Below are positions 43,988 through 53,074 of a stretch of 64,000 nt of DNA, piece after piece; the first letter of the stretch is position 1, and each line of letters starts with the position of its first letter. The translations under genes were made by a program, and so were the position numbers. Where the stretch lies: positions 806,001-870,000 of the forward strand of contig NZ_OMKA01000001.1 in the NCBI RefSeq assembly GCF_900299525.1, in the 5' to 3' direction. Source of the DNA: Aquimarina sp. Aq78 (GTDB taxonomy: Bacteria; Bacteroidota; Bacteroidia; Flavobacteriales; Flavobacteriaceae). The notes beneath the pieces were generated by a model that saw only the letters and a list, made by a program, of their open reading frames with translations, ran no database searches and was not told the DNA's origin.

Positions 43988-45475
43988 TTAACTAAATAAT
44001 TCTTTTAATTTTTTCCTGTCTGTTTTTCCATTAGTGTTTAACGGAAAACTATCTATAAATCTAATTTGAGTTGGGATCATATACTGAGGTAATTTCGTTT
44101 TTAGCTCATCTAATAATTGATCTGTTTCAAATTTTTGAGATTCAATAACCAACCCAATTTCTGTAGTATTCATGTTATTAGCAAATGCTATTGCAACAAC
44201 ATTCATTTTATCCAGGCTTGTTTTTGAGTGAAATTCAATTTCAGATAATTCGACTCTAAATCCTTGGATTTTTGCTTGAAAATCTACTCTCCCCAAATAT
44301 AAAATATCGCCCTCTTCATCTACAGTACATAAATCTCCTGTTCGATAGAATCTTGTTTCTTTTCCATTATAATCTTTAAAGAAAAAAGCTTCTTTGTTTT
44401 TTTCTTCATTTTTCCAATACCCAGAAGTAAGCTGAACACCACTTAAACACAATTCTCCTTTTTCACCAGTCTTTACTTCATTATTATCACCGTCTACAAT
44501 AATCGTTGTAGTGTTAAACATATCTTTCCCAATAGTCAAAACGCCATTATGCGTTTTATTGGTTTCTTCTCGTTTATATGTATAATCTGTACAAAATATG
44601 GTGCACTCTGTGGGTCCATATACATTGGCTATCGTTGCATTTGGTAAACATTTACTCCATTCTTCGGTAACATCAAGAGGTAAAGCCTCACCACAAAACA
44701 AACTGTATTTCATATCCGGACAATCTATTTCATCAAAATATGGTCTTAGATAATGTAATATTGAAGGAACCATTAAAGCAAAGGTTAACTTATAATCTTC
44801 CATGAGTTCAAAAATATAACTATACTTAATCTCATCTTTAGGAATAGTATAGGTACATGCACCTTTAAGTATTGGAGCCAAATATGATAACACTGATAAA
44901 TCAAATGTCAATTCAAACATTTGCAAGCATCTGTCTGCATTGGTCAATTCATAATCAAGTTTCCAAAATGCTTCTGTAAAACCCGATAAATTGCTAAATG
45001 TTATAGGAACACCTTTTGGAGTACCCGTTGTTCCTGATGTGAAAAATATATATGCAAGATCTTCTCCTGATATATGATCTACAGGACATAAGTTAATTTC
45101 TGAAGTAGGTAGTTTTTTTATTAATATCGTATTATAATCATTAAAAACCTTGTCTATTGAAGAATCTAAAATGGTTTTTATACCGGCCTGTTCAATCACA
45201 GTATGATTTCTATTAACCGGAAATTCTGGATTTAACGGAACATATGCTTTTCCTTCCATCCACAATGCAATTATAGATGCATACGTCTCAATATCATCGT
45301 TGGTTACTAATCCGATAATAACCTCTGTTTTTTCTACCGAAGTATGAATTGCCTGTCGGATATCAGAAACTACCTGAGCAAAATTCTTATAGTTATAATA
45401 TTCGTTTCTAATACAGAAAGCATTACGATCATAATTATCTTCAATAGATTTTTGTATGTTAGAAATTAGGTTCAT
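43988..45475 (-). CDS. Amino-acid adenylating ligase, DltA-like (ligase 3)
   Basis: A 495-residue adenylate-forming enzyme with TSGTTGTPKG at 147-156, FDLSV with the amino-group-binding Asp192, NVYGPTE, FYRTGDL, an ordinary-length hinge (GRVDFQAKIQGFRVE) and NGKTDRKKL near the C-terminus. It is similar to ligase 2 over the whole length and both precede the same carrier gene. The two may activate different amino acids or form a complex. It follows the hexapeptide-repeat acyltransferase gene at 44 bases. Confidence 0.88.
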   Translation of the reverse strand: MNLISNIQKSIEDNYDRNAFCIRNEYYNYKNFAQVVSDIRQAIHTSVEKTEVIIGLVTNDDIETYASIIALWMEGKAYVPLNPEFPVNRNHTVIEQAGIKTILDSSIDKVFNDYNTILIKKLPTSEINLCPVDHISGEDLAYIFFTSGTTGTPKGVPITFSNLSGFTEAFWKLDYELTNADRCLQMFELTFDLSVLSYLAPILKGACTYTIPKDEIKYSYIFELMEDYKLTFALMVPSILHYLRPYFDEIDCPDMKYSLFCGEALPLDVTEEWSKCLPNATIANVYGPTECTIFCTDYTYKREETNKTHNGVLTIGKDMFNTTTIIVDGDNNEVKTGEKGELCLSGVQLTSGYWKNEEKNKEAFFFKDYNGKETRFYRTGDLCTVDEEGDILYLGRVDFQAKIQGFRVELSEIEFHSKTSLDKMNVVAIAFANNMNTTEIGLVIESQKFETDQLLDELKTKLPQYMIPTQIRFIDSFPLNTNGKTDRKKLKELFS

Positions 45476-45519
45476 TCGGTTTTGTCTTTAAATTCTTCTA
45501 ATATTTAGCATTACTATAG

Positions 45520-46092
45520 TTATACTCGTTTCCCATCTTTTTTTATAATTCGTGCTGGGTTTCCTACAACAACACAATTTTCAGGGACATCTTTCACTAC
45601 TACAGCTCCGGCTCCAATTATGCTATTATTTCCGATTGTAATATCTCCAATAATAATTGCTCCTGTATTCACAGAAACATTATCTCCAATAGTTGGTCTT
45701 TTTCCTTCTACTTCTCCTACCGTCACCAAATGATTTACATAAAAATTTTCTCCTATAGAATCGGCATTTAGAATTGTACAGTAAGGATGTCCTGTTAGTA
45801 CTCCACCACCTAATTTGGTGGTAATATCAATTGTGAAATTAGATTGTTTTCTACAATAGATATTAAGCAAATGAGAAAAAACACTTCGGTTTCTAAAGTA
45901 AAACAATGTTCTAAAATCTGGAGAGTTTGTTAAAAACGTAAGTAATAGAGAATATTTTCCTTTTTGTATTCCTTTTGCTTCGGCCCATCTTTTTATATCT
46001 TGATCAATAACACTTTGATTCTTACTAAATTTATACATTGCTAAATGTGGTAAGAGTAGTATTTTATATAAAAAAGAAAATAAAGATCTCAT
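45520..46092 (-). CDS. Hexapeptide-repeat (left-handed beta-helix) acyltransferase, CysE-like
   Basis: A 190-residue acyltransferase. An N-terminal helical part (LFYFRNRSVFSHLL) is followed by a left-handed beta helix with repeats such as TKLGGGVLTGHPYCTIL, ADSIGENFYVNHLVTVG (catalytic His region), IGNNSIIGAGAVVVKDVPENCVVVGNPARII. The fold is that of serine acetyltransferases and of many O-antigen acetyltransferases. It lies between an SGNH gene and ligase 3. It might acetylate a sugar or, as a CysE relative, O-acetylate serine for the ligases; neither can be decided from sequence. Confidence 0.8.
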   Translation of the reverse strand: MRSLFSFLYKILLLPHLAMYKFSKNQSVIDQDIKRWAEAKGIQKGKYSLLLTFLTNSPDFRTLFYFRNRSVFSHLLNIYCRKQSNFTIDITTKLGGGVLTGHPYCTILNADSIGENFYVNHLVTVGEVEGKRPTIGDNVSVNTGAIIIGDITIGNNSIIGAGAVVVKDVPENCVVVGNPARIIKKDGKRV

Positions 46093-46124
46093 CTTAGTTG
46101 TACTTAAGTTAAATAATTCTTCTA

Positions 46125-47051
46125 TTAATTTACCGATAAAATGGAGTCCGCAAGCGCCTTGGTAAACAACTCTCCTCCTTTTTTATCAATATGGTGCCCA
46201 TCATAATTACTAAATTCCTTTAGTTTTGGATGTCTTGTAAAATTGAAATACCTAATATTATTTGATGTAGCAACCGAGTCTATGAAGCTATCAAATTCTG
46301 GGTAGAACTTATTTTCTATTTCTAAAATGTCTACATCTATCGGGCTTCTTACAAAAAAAACATCTCCATGTTCTTTTAAATCTTTTATTAAATCGTAGAA
46401 ACTTTGCTTTCTAACGTTAGAAAGTTTGTAGTAATCCAAAAACTCTGTAATCATATCTTTTTGAACCTTTTTCCTGGAGTTAAAAGAGAATTCATCCTTG
46501 CTTAGTTCTTTTCTTTCCATCCACCCATCTTTATGAAGTAGGTAATTTGTTTTGAACACGTGCCTAAAGCTAAAAAGATTAAGGTTACGAAGTATATACT
46601 CATAATTAGGATTTACATCAACATAGACCATATTATGAGGAGGTTGATCTTGTTCTCTAAACTCACCTATATCATCATTATAATCATCTCCAGAACAGAA
46701 CATCCATGGAGTTAGACTAAGTATATATACTCCATTCTTAGTCTCTTTATCTAATTTACGTAAAATACTCTTCCTGTATGGAGGTCCCATAGGGGTTTGA
46801 GCAATGGTGAATGCATAATTATACATTGGCAATTCATAATCTTTATCACTTGATTTTATAGCTTCGTTAAGGATTTCTGGTTGTATCCCTTGCATTGCTC
46901 TACTATCACCCAAAATCATAGATTTAGCCTTTGGTGTTGTAAACTTGTTATAAAAGTGATCTATATTTCCTCCATATTTTAGAAGTATTGCCGTTAGCAC
47001 CACAAAACAAACAAACAAAAACAAACTTACTTTTTTTATATACTTTTTCAT
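46125..47051 (-). CDS. SGNH acyltransferase partner, DltD/AlgJ-like (module 6)
   Basis: A 308-residue protein with an N-terminal anchor (about 6-25) and a periplasmic SGNH-like domain. The nucleophile motif is LGDSRAMQGIQP (Ser50), and the Asp-His motif is YDGHHIDKKGG near the C-terminus. It is a full-length paralogue of the module-5 partner. It starts 5 bases after its MBOAT gene. The strong similarity suggests that the two modules act on the same polymer with different acyl groups or at different positions. Confidence 0.8.
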   Translation of the reverse strand: MKKYIKKVSLFLFVCFVVLTAILLKYGGNIDHFYNKFTTPKAKSMILGDSRAMQGIQPEILNEAIKSSDKDYELPMYNYAFTIAQTPMGPPYRKSILRKLDKETKNGVYILSLTPWMFCSGDDYNDDIGEFREQDQPPHNMVYVDVNPNYEYILRNLNLFSFRHVFKTNYLLHKDGWMERKELSKDEFSFNSRKKVQKDMITEFLDYYKLSNVRKQSFYDLIKDLKEHGDVFFVRSPIDVDILEIENKFYPEFDSFIDSVATSNNIRYFNFTRHPKLKEFSNYDGHHIDKKGGELFTKALADSILSVN

Positions 47052-47056
47052 AGCGA

Positions 47057-48484
47057 CTAAAATTGGAAGTAAATAAATGAAGTTGAAGACTTACCAAAGA
47101 ACAAGATGATTAAAAATACAGCCATATATGAGCCCCATCTTACATAAACTGGTCTATTACCGATAGCCAATCCATGTTGTTCCTTTCTATTGATCCATTC
47201 GACTACTAATAAAATAACAATAACTGCTATCGAAATTTTATCTAAATTACCCCACGTATTTCCTTGAAAACTAAAAATTCTTTTGATATATAAAAATGCA
47301 TCTTCTATAGAATCTGCTCTAAAAAACACTCTAATAAAACAAGTCACAATAAAAGTTTCAAACATGGCATAGCCTTGTCGAAATGAAGGTAAAAAATTAT
47401 TAGCCGCTACAATCTCCAGGTTACGCCGGTTCTTCTTGGATAACATTAAAGGGACATAATATAATGCATTAAGAAATCCCCAAAATATAAATGTCCAATT
47501 AGCACCATGCCAAAACCCGCTAATAAGGTAAATGATAAAAACGTTACGGATCTTTTTATTGAGTCCTACTCTACTTCCTCCCAACGGAAAATACACATAG
47601 TCTTTAAACCAATTGGTAAGAGACATATGCCATCTTCTGTAAAACTCTGCTATATCCCTTGCAAAATATGGAAAAGCAAAATTTTGTTTCAAATCAAAAC
47701 CAAATAATCTTGCACTTCCGATAGCTATATCAGAATATCCTGAAAAATCACCATACAACTGAAAAGCAAAGAAAATCATGCCTACAAATAATTCTCCGGA
47801 AGAACTCATTGAAGGGTCTGCAAAAGCCTGATCTACAAAAACCGCACAGTTATCAGCAACAACAACCTTTTTAAAAAACCCCCAAAGCATTTGTCGCATT
47901 CCATCTGCTGCTTTATCATACTCAAAAGTTCTTTTCTTTTGAAACTGTGGCAGCAAGTTAGTTGCTCGCTCTATTGGACCGGCGACTAATTGAGGGAAGA
48001 AACTTACATAGGCAAAAAATTGAATAATTGAATTTGAAGGTTCTATTTTATCCCTATATACATCTATGGTATAACTAAGCGTTTGAAAGGTATAAAAACT
48101 AATACCAACCGGTAAGATAATGTGTAGTGTTGTGTAATCTGCATGAAATCCAACAACATTAAAAAGATCAACCAGAGAATCTGCAAAAAAGTTAAAGTAC
48201 TTAAAAAAGCCTAGCAACCCAATATTCATAACAAGGCTAATCCCAACAAAAATCTTTTTTGTATTCTTTTCCCGAGAAGCCTTTATTTTTTTTGCTACCC
48301 AAAAATCTATTAATGAACTAGCCGCAATTAAAAACAGAAAACGCCAATCCCAGCAACCGTAAAAGAAATAGCTTATTGCTAATAAATAAGTATTCTGAAT
48401 TTTTAATGACTTTTTTGAAAGAAGCCAGTATATCGAAAAAACGATCGGTAAGAAAATTAGAAATATAACCGAGTTAAATATCAT
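47057..48484 (-). CDS. MBOAT O-acyltransferase with C-terminal FIYFQF (module 6)
   Basis: A 475-residue polytopic membrane acyltransferase with VGISFYTFQTLSYTIDVY, LVAGPIERA, GDFSGYSDIAIG, YRRWHMSLTNWFKDYVYFPLGGSR and SGFWHGANW (catalytic His). It ends in FIYFQF (470-475; Tyr472). It has standard motifs, in contrast to its neighbour module 5. The order read from here is MBOAT, SGNH, beta-helix acyltransferase, ligase, ligase, carrier, MBOAT, SGNH, which looks like one cassette. It follows two glycosyltransferase genes. Confidence 0.92.
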   Translation of the reverse strand: MIFNSVIFLIFLPIVFSIYWLLSKKSLKIQNTYLLAISYFFYGCWDWRFLFLIAASSLIDFWVAKKIKASREKNTKKIFVGISLVMNIGLLGFFKYFNFFADSLVDLFNVVGFHADYTTLHIILPVGISFYTFQTLSYTIDVYRDKIEPSNSIIQFFAYVSFFPQLVAGPIERATNLLPQFQKKRTFEYDKAADGMRQMLWGFFKKVVVADNCAVFVDQAFADPSMSSSGELFVGMIFFAFQLYGDFSGYSDIAIGSARLFGFDLKQNFAFPYFARDIAEFYRRWHMSLTNWFKDYVYFPLGGSRVGLNKKIRNVFIIYLISGFWHGANWTFIFWGFLNALYYVPLMLSKKNRRNLEIVAANNFLPSFRQGYAMFETFIVTCFIRVFFRADSIEDAFLYIKRIFSFQGNTWGNLDKISIAVIVILLVVEWINRKEQHGLAIGNRPVYVRWGSYMAVFLIILFFGKSSTSFIYFQF

Positions 48485-48559
48485 TTTTAAAAATTAATTA
48501 TTTTGTTTTTTAAAATTTTTATTACGTTAATTGGGGTATAATTTTCTTTTTATTATTTA

Positions 48560-49678
48560 TTAGCTTAATAATTCATTAAACATGTTATTCCATAATTTCA
48601 TTACATTTTCGACACTATAATTTGAAGCATTTTGTCGTGCATTTTTGCCCATCTCTTCTAACTTCATTTTATTTTTCATAAGCTCAATTAATTGATTTGC
48701 AAATTCTATATTATCATATACAGGAATCAATACTCCGTTCTGAGTATTCACTATATTTCTAGGTCCATTAGGGCAATCAAAAGAAATAATAGGTAAACCA
48801 CAAGCTTGAGCTTCTAATAAAACCAAAGGAAAACATTCATTATGTGATGACATTGCAAAAATAGAGGATGCCAGCATTTTACCTTTTACATCATTTGTTA
48901 CTCCTTTTAGAATCAAATGATTTTGTAAATTTTTAGTATTAATTTTGTCTTGTAACATTTTTACATAACCTGGTTCTCCATCACCGTAAATATGAAGCTC
49001 CCATCCAGGGTGTTTCTTACTAACAATTTCCCATATATCAATTAGCATATCATAACCTTTTACTGATGCTATTCTACCAGCAGTAATTACAATATTATTG
49101 GATATGGTCGAAACTTTTTCTGGATAAAAAGTAAGAGGGTTAGGAATAACAACCGTATTATTTGAAGTATAATAAGTAGCCTCATCTTGATTAAGAATAA
49201 CCAGTCTATCATATTTAGTCTCTACATAATCTGCAAATTTCAGAAAATACTTTTTTTGAAGATTTCTGGGGTTTCTTCTATTCTCGAGTTCAATAAATTT
49301 AGAATAATGAAACTCTTTTACTTTAGGAATATCCTTATTAATAAAAGGTATAAAATAGGTATCTGTACTATGGCTACAGACTACGACAATATCTGGGTTT
49401 ATTTTTTTAATTACAGATTTTGTTCTTTTAATATGCTTAGGTAGCTTTCTTAAATTAACCGGATGGAAATAGGACTTGTTTCTTTGATAATTAATTCCCA
49501 GGTCTTTAAAAATAATTTTATCATTAAACTCATAACAAGGTTTTTTATCCTTTTGCTCTGTAGTAATGATATAAATTTCATTATCTGGTATTGAAGCAAG
49601 GTAGTTTGCTTTGATAGAAAGCACTCTTTCAATACCACCGTGTAAATACACCTGATCAATAATAAATATTATTTTCAT
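48560..49678 (-). CDS. GT4-family glycosyltransferase
   Basis: A 372-residue retaining glycosyltransferase with the N-terminal motif HGGIERVLSIKANYLA, the hinge ITAGRIASVKGYDMLI and the donor-binding motif SSHNECFPLVLLEAQACGLP. It overlaps the next upstream GT4 gene by 4 bases and resembles it, sharing the GGxERVLSIKA start, so the two are tandem paralogues. It would add one sugar to the repeat unit. A 75-base gap without a gene separates it from the module-6 MBOAT. Confidence 0.9.
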   Translation of the reverse strand: MKIIFIIDQVYLHGGIERVLSIKANYLASIPDNEIYIITTEQKDKKPCYEFNDKIIFKDLGINYQRNKSYFHPVNLRKLPKHIKRTKSVIKKINPDIVVVCSHSTDTYFIPFINKDIPKVKEFHYSKFIELENRRNPRNLQKKYFLKFADYVETKYDRLVILNQDEATYYTSNNTVVIPNPLTFYPEKVSTISNNIVITAGRIASVKGYDMLIDIWEIVSKKHPGWELHIYGDGEPGYVKMLQDKINTKNLQNHLILKGVTNDVKGKMLASSIFAMSSHNECFPLVLLEAQACGLPIISFDCPNGPRNIVNTQNGVLIPVYDNIEFANQLIELMKNKMKLEEMGKNARQNASNYSVENVMKLWNNMFNELLS

Positions 49679-50784
49679 TTAGATGTATTATTAGTTAAAC
49701 TTGTAAATAACACATCCCATTCTGCTGTAATTTTTTCAGGTAAATATCGTTTTACAGCTTTTCGTGCACTTTTTCCCATCAAAGTTCTGGACTCAGGGTT
49801 CTCTACAAGAGATAAAATGCTTTTTGATAAACCATCAATATCGCCATTCTCAACCAATAGTCCATTTTCTTTATCAGAAATAATATCAGATGGACCATAT
49901 GGACAATCAAAAGAAACACAAGGAACGCCATACGCCATAGCTTCTGTTAATACCATTCCAAAACCTTCATATCTAGACGACATCACATATACAGAAGCTT
50001 CTTGATATTTCTCAGCTATATTTCGTACCGGAGCATAAAAATTAACTGTTTCTAATATTCCTAAATCACGCGCAAGCTCATCTAATCCTTCTTCTTTACT
50101 TATAGTTCCGTAAATATCAAGAGTCCAATCCGGGTATTTTTCTACTATTGGTTTCCAGCTTTTTAACAGTCGGTCATATCCTTTTTGAAAACTTTGTTTT
50201 CCTACGGCAATAGCTTTTTTATTTTGTAAAGTACTTTGTTCATTTGGATAGAATGATAATGGATTAGGAATTACCTTAAGATTTTTAAGGTTCCATTCTT
50301 TGAGGTTGCCTTTTGTTAAAACAATAAAATGGTCATAGAATTTACCTCCAAAATTCATCAATCCAAACTTCATCGAAGCTTTTATTTTGTGAAACAAGGA
50401 TGGGCTACCTTTTTGTATTTCTACATTTTTGGAAACATGTCTTTCATATATCATCGGACAAGGTCTACCAAGAACAATAGGCACTAAAAACCCTTTAAGT
50501 CCATCATCACATACTGCTATAACGTCTGGGTTTAGTTTTTTAATTATACTCCTTAACTTAGAAACATACTTATAGATATAAACCAATGGATTACCACTAA
50601 CCGTTATATTATGATACGTTAGTTTTGAACTAAAATCATAGAAGAGTTTGTCTTCATCCTGATTTAAAGTCACAATATGTATATCATAGTTATATCGATC
50701 AGCTAGCATACTGGCTTTTATAGAAAGTACTCTTTCTAATCCTCCAGGGCCATCTACTCGGTTAACAATATATATAAGTTTCAT
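49675..50784 (-). CDS. GT4-family glycosyltransferase
   Basis: A 369-residue retaining glycosyltransferase with GPGGLERVLSIKASMLA at the N-terminus, VGKQSFQKGYDRLLK in the hinge region and SSRYEGFGMVLTEAMAYGVP at the donor site. It overlaps the paralogous gene downstream by 4 bases. It follows the pyruvyltransferase gene at 15 bases. Its donor sugar cannot be predicted. Confidence 0.9.
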   Translation of the reverse strand: MKLIYIVNRVDGPGGLERVLSIKASMLADRYNYDIHIVTLNQDEDKLFYDFSSKLTYHNITVSGNPLVYIYKYVSKLRSIIKKLNPDVIAVCDDGLKGFLVPIVLGRPCPMIYERHVSKNVEIQKGSPSLFHKIKASMKFGLMNFGGKFYDHFIVLTKGNLKEWNLKNLKVIPNPLSFYPNEQSTLQNKKAIAVGKQSFQKGYDRLLKSWKPIVEKYPDWTLDIYGTISKEEGLDELARDLGILETVNFYAPVRNIAEKYQEASVYVMSSRYEGFGMVLTEAMAYGVPCVSFDCPYGPSDIISDKENGLLVENGDIDGLSKSILSLVENPESRTLMGKSARKAVKRYLPEKITAEWDVLFTSLTNNTSK

Positions 50785-50799
50785 ATACAGTTAAATAAT

Positions 50800-51771
50800 T
50801 TATTGGTTTAACTGATTTTTCACCTTTTCTTTTAAGGCATTGGCTAAATCATGATGTTTTTCAAGATTCTTCACCAAAGTATTTTTATCTATTTTTCCTT
50901 CTAAAGGAAAATTTGCCGTGTACTCACCTGTTTTACTATCGATATCAATTCTATTAAATAGCTCTAAAATACCATCAAATCGACAAGAATCTACAAAACT
51001 GTCAAATCCATTGACAAAGATTACAGGAGTTCCCATAGCAAGACAAGGCAAGGCACAATGAATCCTTGAAGTGATCACTAGTTTTGCTTTGGCATATTTA
51101 TTTAAAAGTTCTTCTGCCATACCAAATTTCTCTTCATCAGAATATGTATTCGATGGAGGTTCTTGATTGATAAATTCTGCAGAAGCCAGTACTTCTTCGC
51201 TAATAAAATTCTTTAAATGTTTATTCTTTTTCCCTAATTGAAATGCAGTCCCATTAAGGATATTTTTTACTGTAATTTTAGCATTATAGAATATTTTCTC
51301 AGGTCTTGGATAGCTATAAAGAGGATCTACAATATAAATAGTATCATCTCTTTCTGAATCATCAACTTTGTATGAATCCAAGGTTAGCGTTAGGCAACCA
51401 GTAAAATGAGCATCTATACCTTTTGCCTTTAATGTATCTGCAGTAAATTGATCTCTACATCCAATAGGTTCGTGTTTTTTTAAATACGCAATCCCTTTTT
51501 CGCTTAACATATGTGGAGCTGCAGTATTATTCATATGAAAAGAGACAAATACCGGATCAATATTTTCTGATGGAACCCAATTATGAATATTATGAGTAAA
51601 CCAACCATTCATAACAAGTTTAACTGGGTCTCCCTTGTAATCGGCTAATCTTTCTCTATTCAAAAAAACATCAACTTGTGGTAAAAACTGTTTAGCAGCA
51701 AGACTTTGAATATTGTCTCCAACATTAAAAAACCGCTTATTTTCATCATATTTAAGTAGTCCGTATTTCAT
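50800..51771 (-). CDS. Polysaccharide pyruvyl transferase (PF04230)
   Basis: A 323-residue enzyme that adds pyruvate ketals from phosphoenolpyruvate to sugars of surface polymers. Family features are FFNVGDNIQSLAAKQFLP at the N-terminus, PIGCRDQFTADTLKAKGIDAHFTGCLTLTL in the centre and VITSRIHCALPCLAMGTPVIFVN in the C-terminal half. It lies 13 bases after a PP-loop-like gene. Such ketals would add another negative charge to the polymer. Confidence 0.87.
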   Translation of the reverse strand: MKYGLLKYDENKRFFNVGDNIQSLAAKQFLPQVDVFLNRERLADYKGDPVKLVMNGWFTHNIHNWVPSENIDPVFVSFHMNNTAAPHMLSEKGIAYLKKHEPIGCRDQFTADTLKAKGIDAHFTGCLTLTLDSYKVDDSERDDTIYIVDPLYSYPRPEKIFYNAKITVKNILNGTAFQLGKKNKHLKNFISEEVLASAEFINQEPPSNTYSDEEKFGMAEELLNKYAKAKLVITSRIHCALPCLAMGTPVIFVNGFDSFVDSCRFDGILELFNRIDIDSKTGEYTANFPLEGKIDKNTLVKNLEKHHDLANALKEKVKNQLNQ

Positions 51772-51784
51772 TAGTCAATATTTT

Positions 51785-53068
51785 TTAGTGCATTATTTTT
51801 TTATACAATCTTCTTAACCAGGGAAATTTATTTCGTATAATAAACTTGATCCTATGCTTTATTTTGTTGGGATTATTAATTTTTTGTTCTAAGAGGTCGT
51901 CTATTTTCCCTTCTCTTATTTTATCAATTTGTATTGTTTCTTCTTTCTTATCATTAAAGACGTAAAAGTCATCTACTTTTTTTGCTTTTTCCATTAGTTC
52001 CCACCAGAAGTACTGAACTCCTTTGCTGGCAGAACCTATTTTTAATACTGTATAAAACTCATCATATATTTTTTCATCTACATTAAAACCATAATCATTA
52101 GGGTTTTTTCCATTTAAAATAAGGCCTAAGATTGTTCTAAAGCATTTCTCACAATTACTACAATTAAACTCTGTTCTTAACTCGGAGTAGCATACTCTTA
52201 ATTTAAACTTAGCATTAGTTTTAGTAGCAAATTCTGCTATCGAATCAACTTTGTCTTGCCTTTTGAGTTCGTATCCATCATGAAATACTTCAATACCTCC
52301 TCCCCATGTAATTTTATGATCAATTTCTGGTGTAGAGCCCCAATCAATATCAATATGGTCTGTATATGAAGATGCGATATAAATCGCGTTATACTTTTTT
52401 ACAAAAGAAATGGGGGCTACAGATCCTACAAGTGCCAAACCATGTTGTACTTTTCCCCACCACCCTATATCTTTTAATAATAGCTCTACCTGATATGTAT
52501 AAAAGTCACGTAGATTTGTCTCTATAAATTCTTTACTGTTATTATTTAATAACGCTTCACTTTCTATAAAACTAGTGAAATCGTTCCACTGTGTTTTATC
52601 ATCAATAGTAATATCTGCACCATGAATAGTTACCAAATCTGGTTTTTTATCATAGATTCTTATATAGGTTGCATATGCATCTACTCCTCCACTAAATAAC
52701 ATTGCAGGTGTAGTTCCTTCAATATTATTTTTTATTAGTTTCCCTGCTATTAATTTTCCATTAAGAGTATATGACGAATCTCTCTTTGCAAATTCTTTTT
52801 TTATTATTTCCTGGGCATGATAAAAATCTTCATCTACCTCATCTACTTCAATCGTAAATCCGGCAAACCATGCTATAGGAAGTATGTTTGATAAAAACGG
52901 AATTACTGCAATACTATCAGGAATATCACTTACATCTATTTGATAGCTTACATATAATGATTGATCTTCTACAAAAAACTTCTGAACCTGAGAATCAGCA
53001 ACATAATCATAAACGATTTTCTTTCCTTCATCTGAATAGGATATATTATGAAGTTTTACTTTTTCCAT
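51785..53068 (-). CDS. PP-loop ATPase-like protein with CxxCxxC motif
   Basis: A 427-residue soluble protein that I cannot assign to a named family. It has a PP-loop-like motif SGGVD at 126-130, where related enzymes adenylate a carbonyl or carboxyl group with ATP. Further on it has a compact cysteine cluster CSNCEKC at 303-309 that could bind zinc or an iron-sulfur cluster. The N-terminal 110 residues form a separate domain of beta character. The combination recalls QueC/ExsB-like and amidotransferase-like PP-loop enzymes. It sits between the flippase and pyruvyltransferase genes, so it may make an amidated or amine-modified sugar or acyl component. Function is open. Confidence 0.55.
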   Translation of the reverse strand: MEKVKLHNISYSDEGKKIVYDYVADSQVQKFFVEDQSLYVSYQIDVSDIPDSIAVIPFLSNILPIAWFAGFTIEVDEVDEDFYHAQEIIKKEFAKRDSSYTLNGKLIAGKLIKNNIEGTTPAMLFSGGVDAYATYIRIYDKKPDLVTIHGADITIDDKTQWNDFTSFIESEALLNNNSKEFIETNLRDFYTYQVELLLKDIGWWGKVQHGLALVGSVAPISFVKKYNAIYIASSYTDHIDIDWGSTPEIDHKITWGGGIEVFHDGYELKRQDKVDSIAEFATKTNAKFKLRVCYSELRTEFNCSNCEKCFRTILGLILNGKNPNDYGFNVDEKIYDEFYTVLKIGSASKGVQYFWWELMEKAKKVDDFYVFNDKKEETIQIDKIREGKIDDLLEQKINNPNKIKHRIKFIIRNKFPWLRRLYKKIMH

Positions 53069-53074
53069 CGTAGT

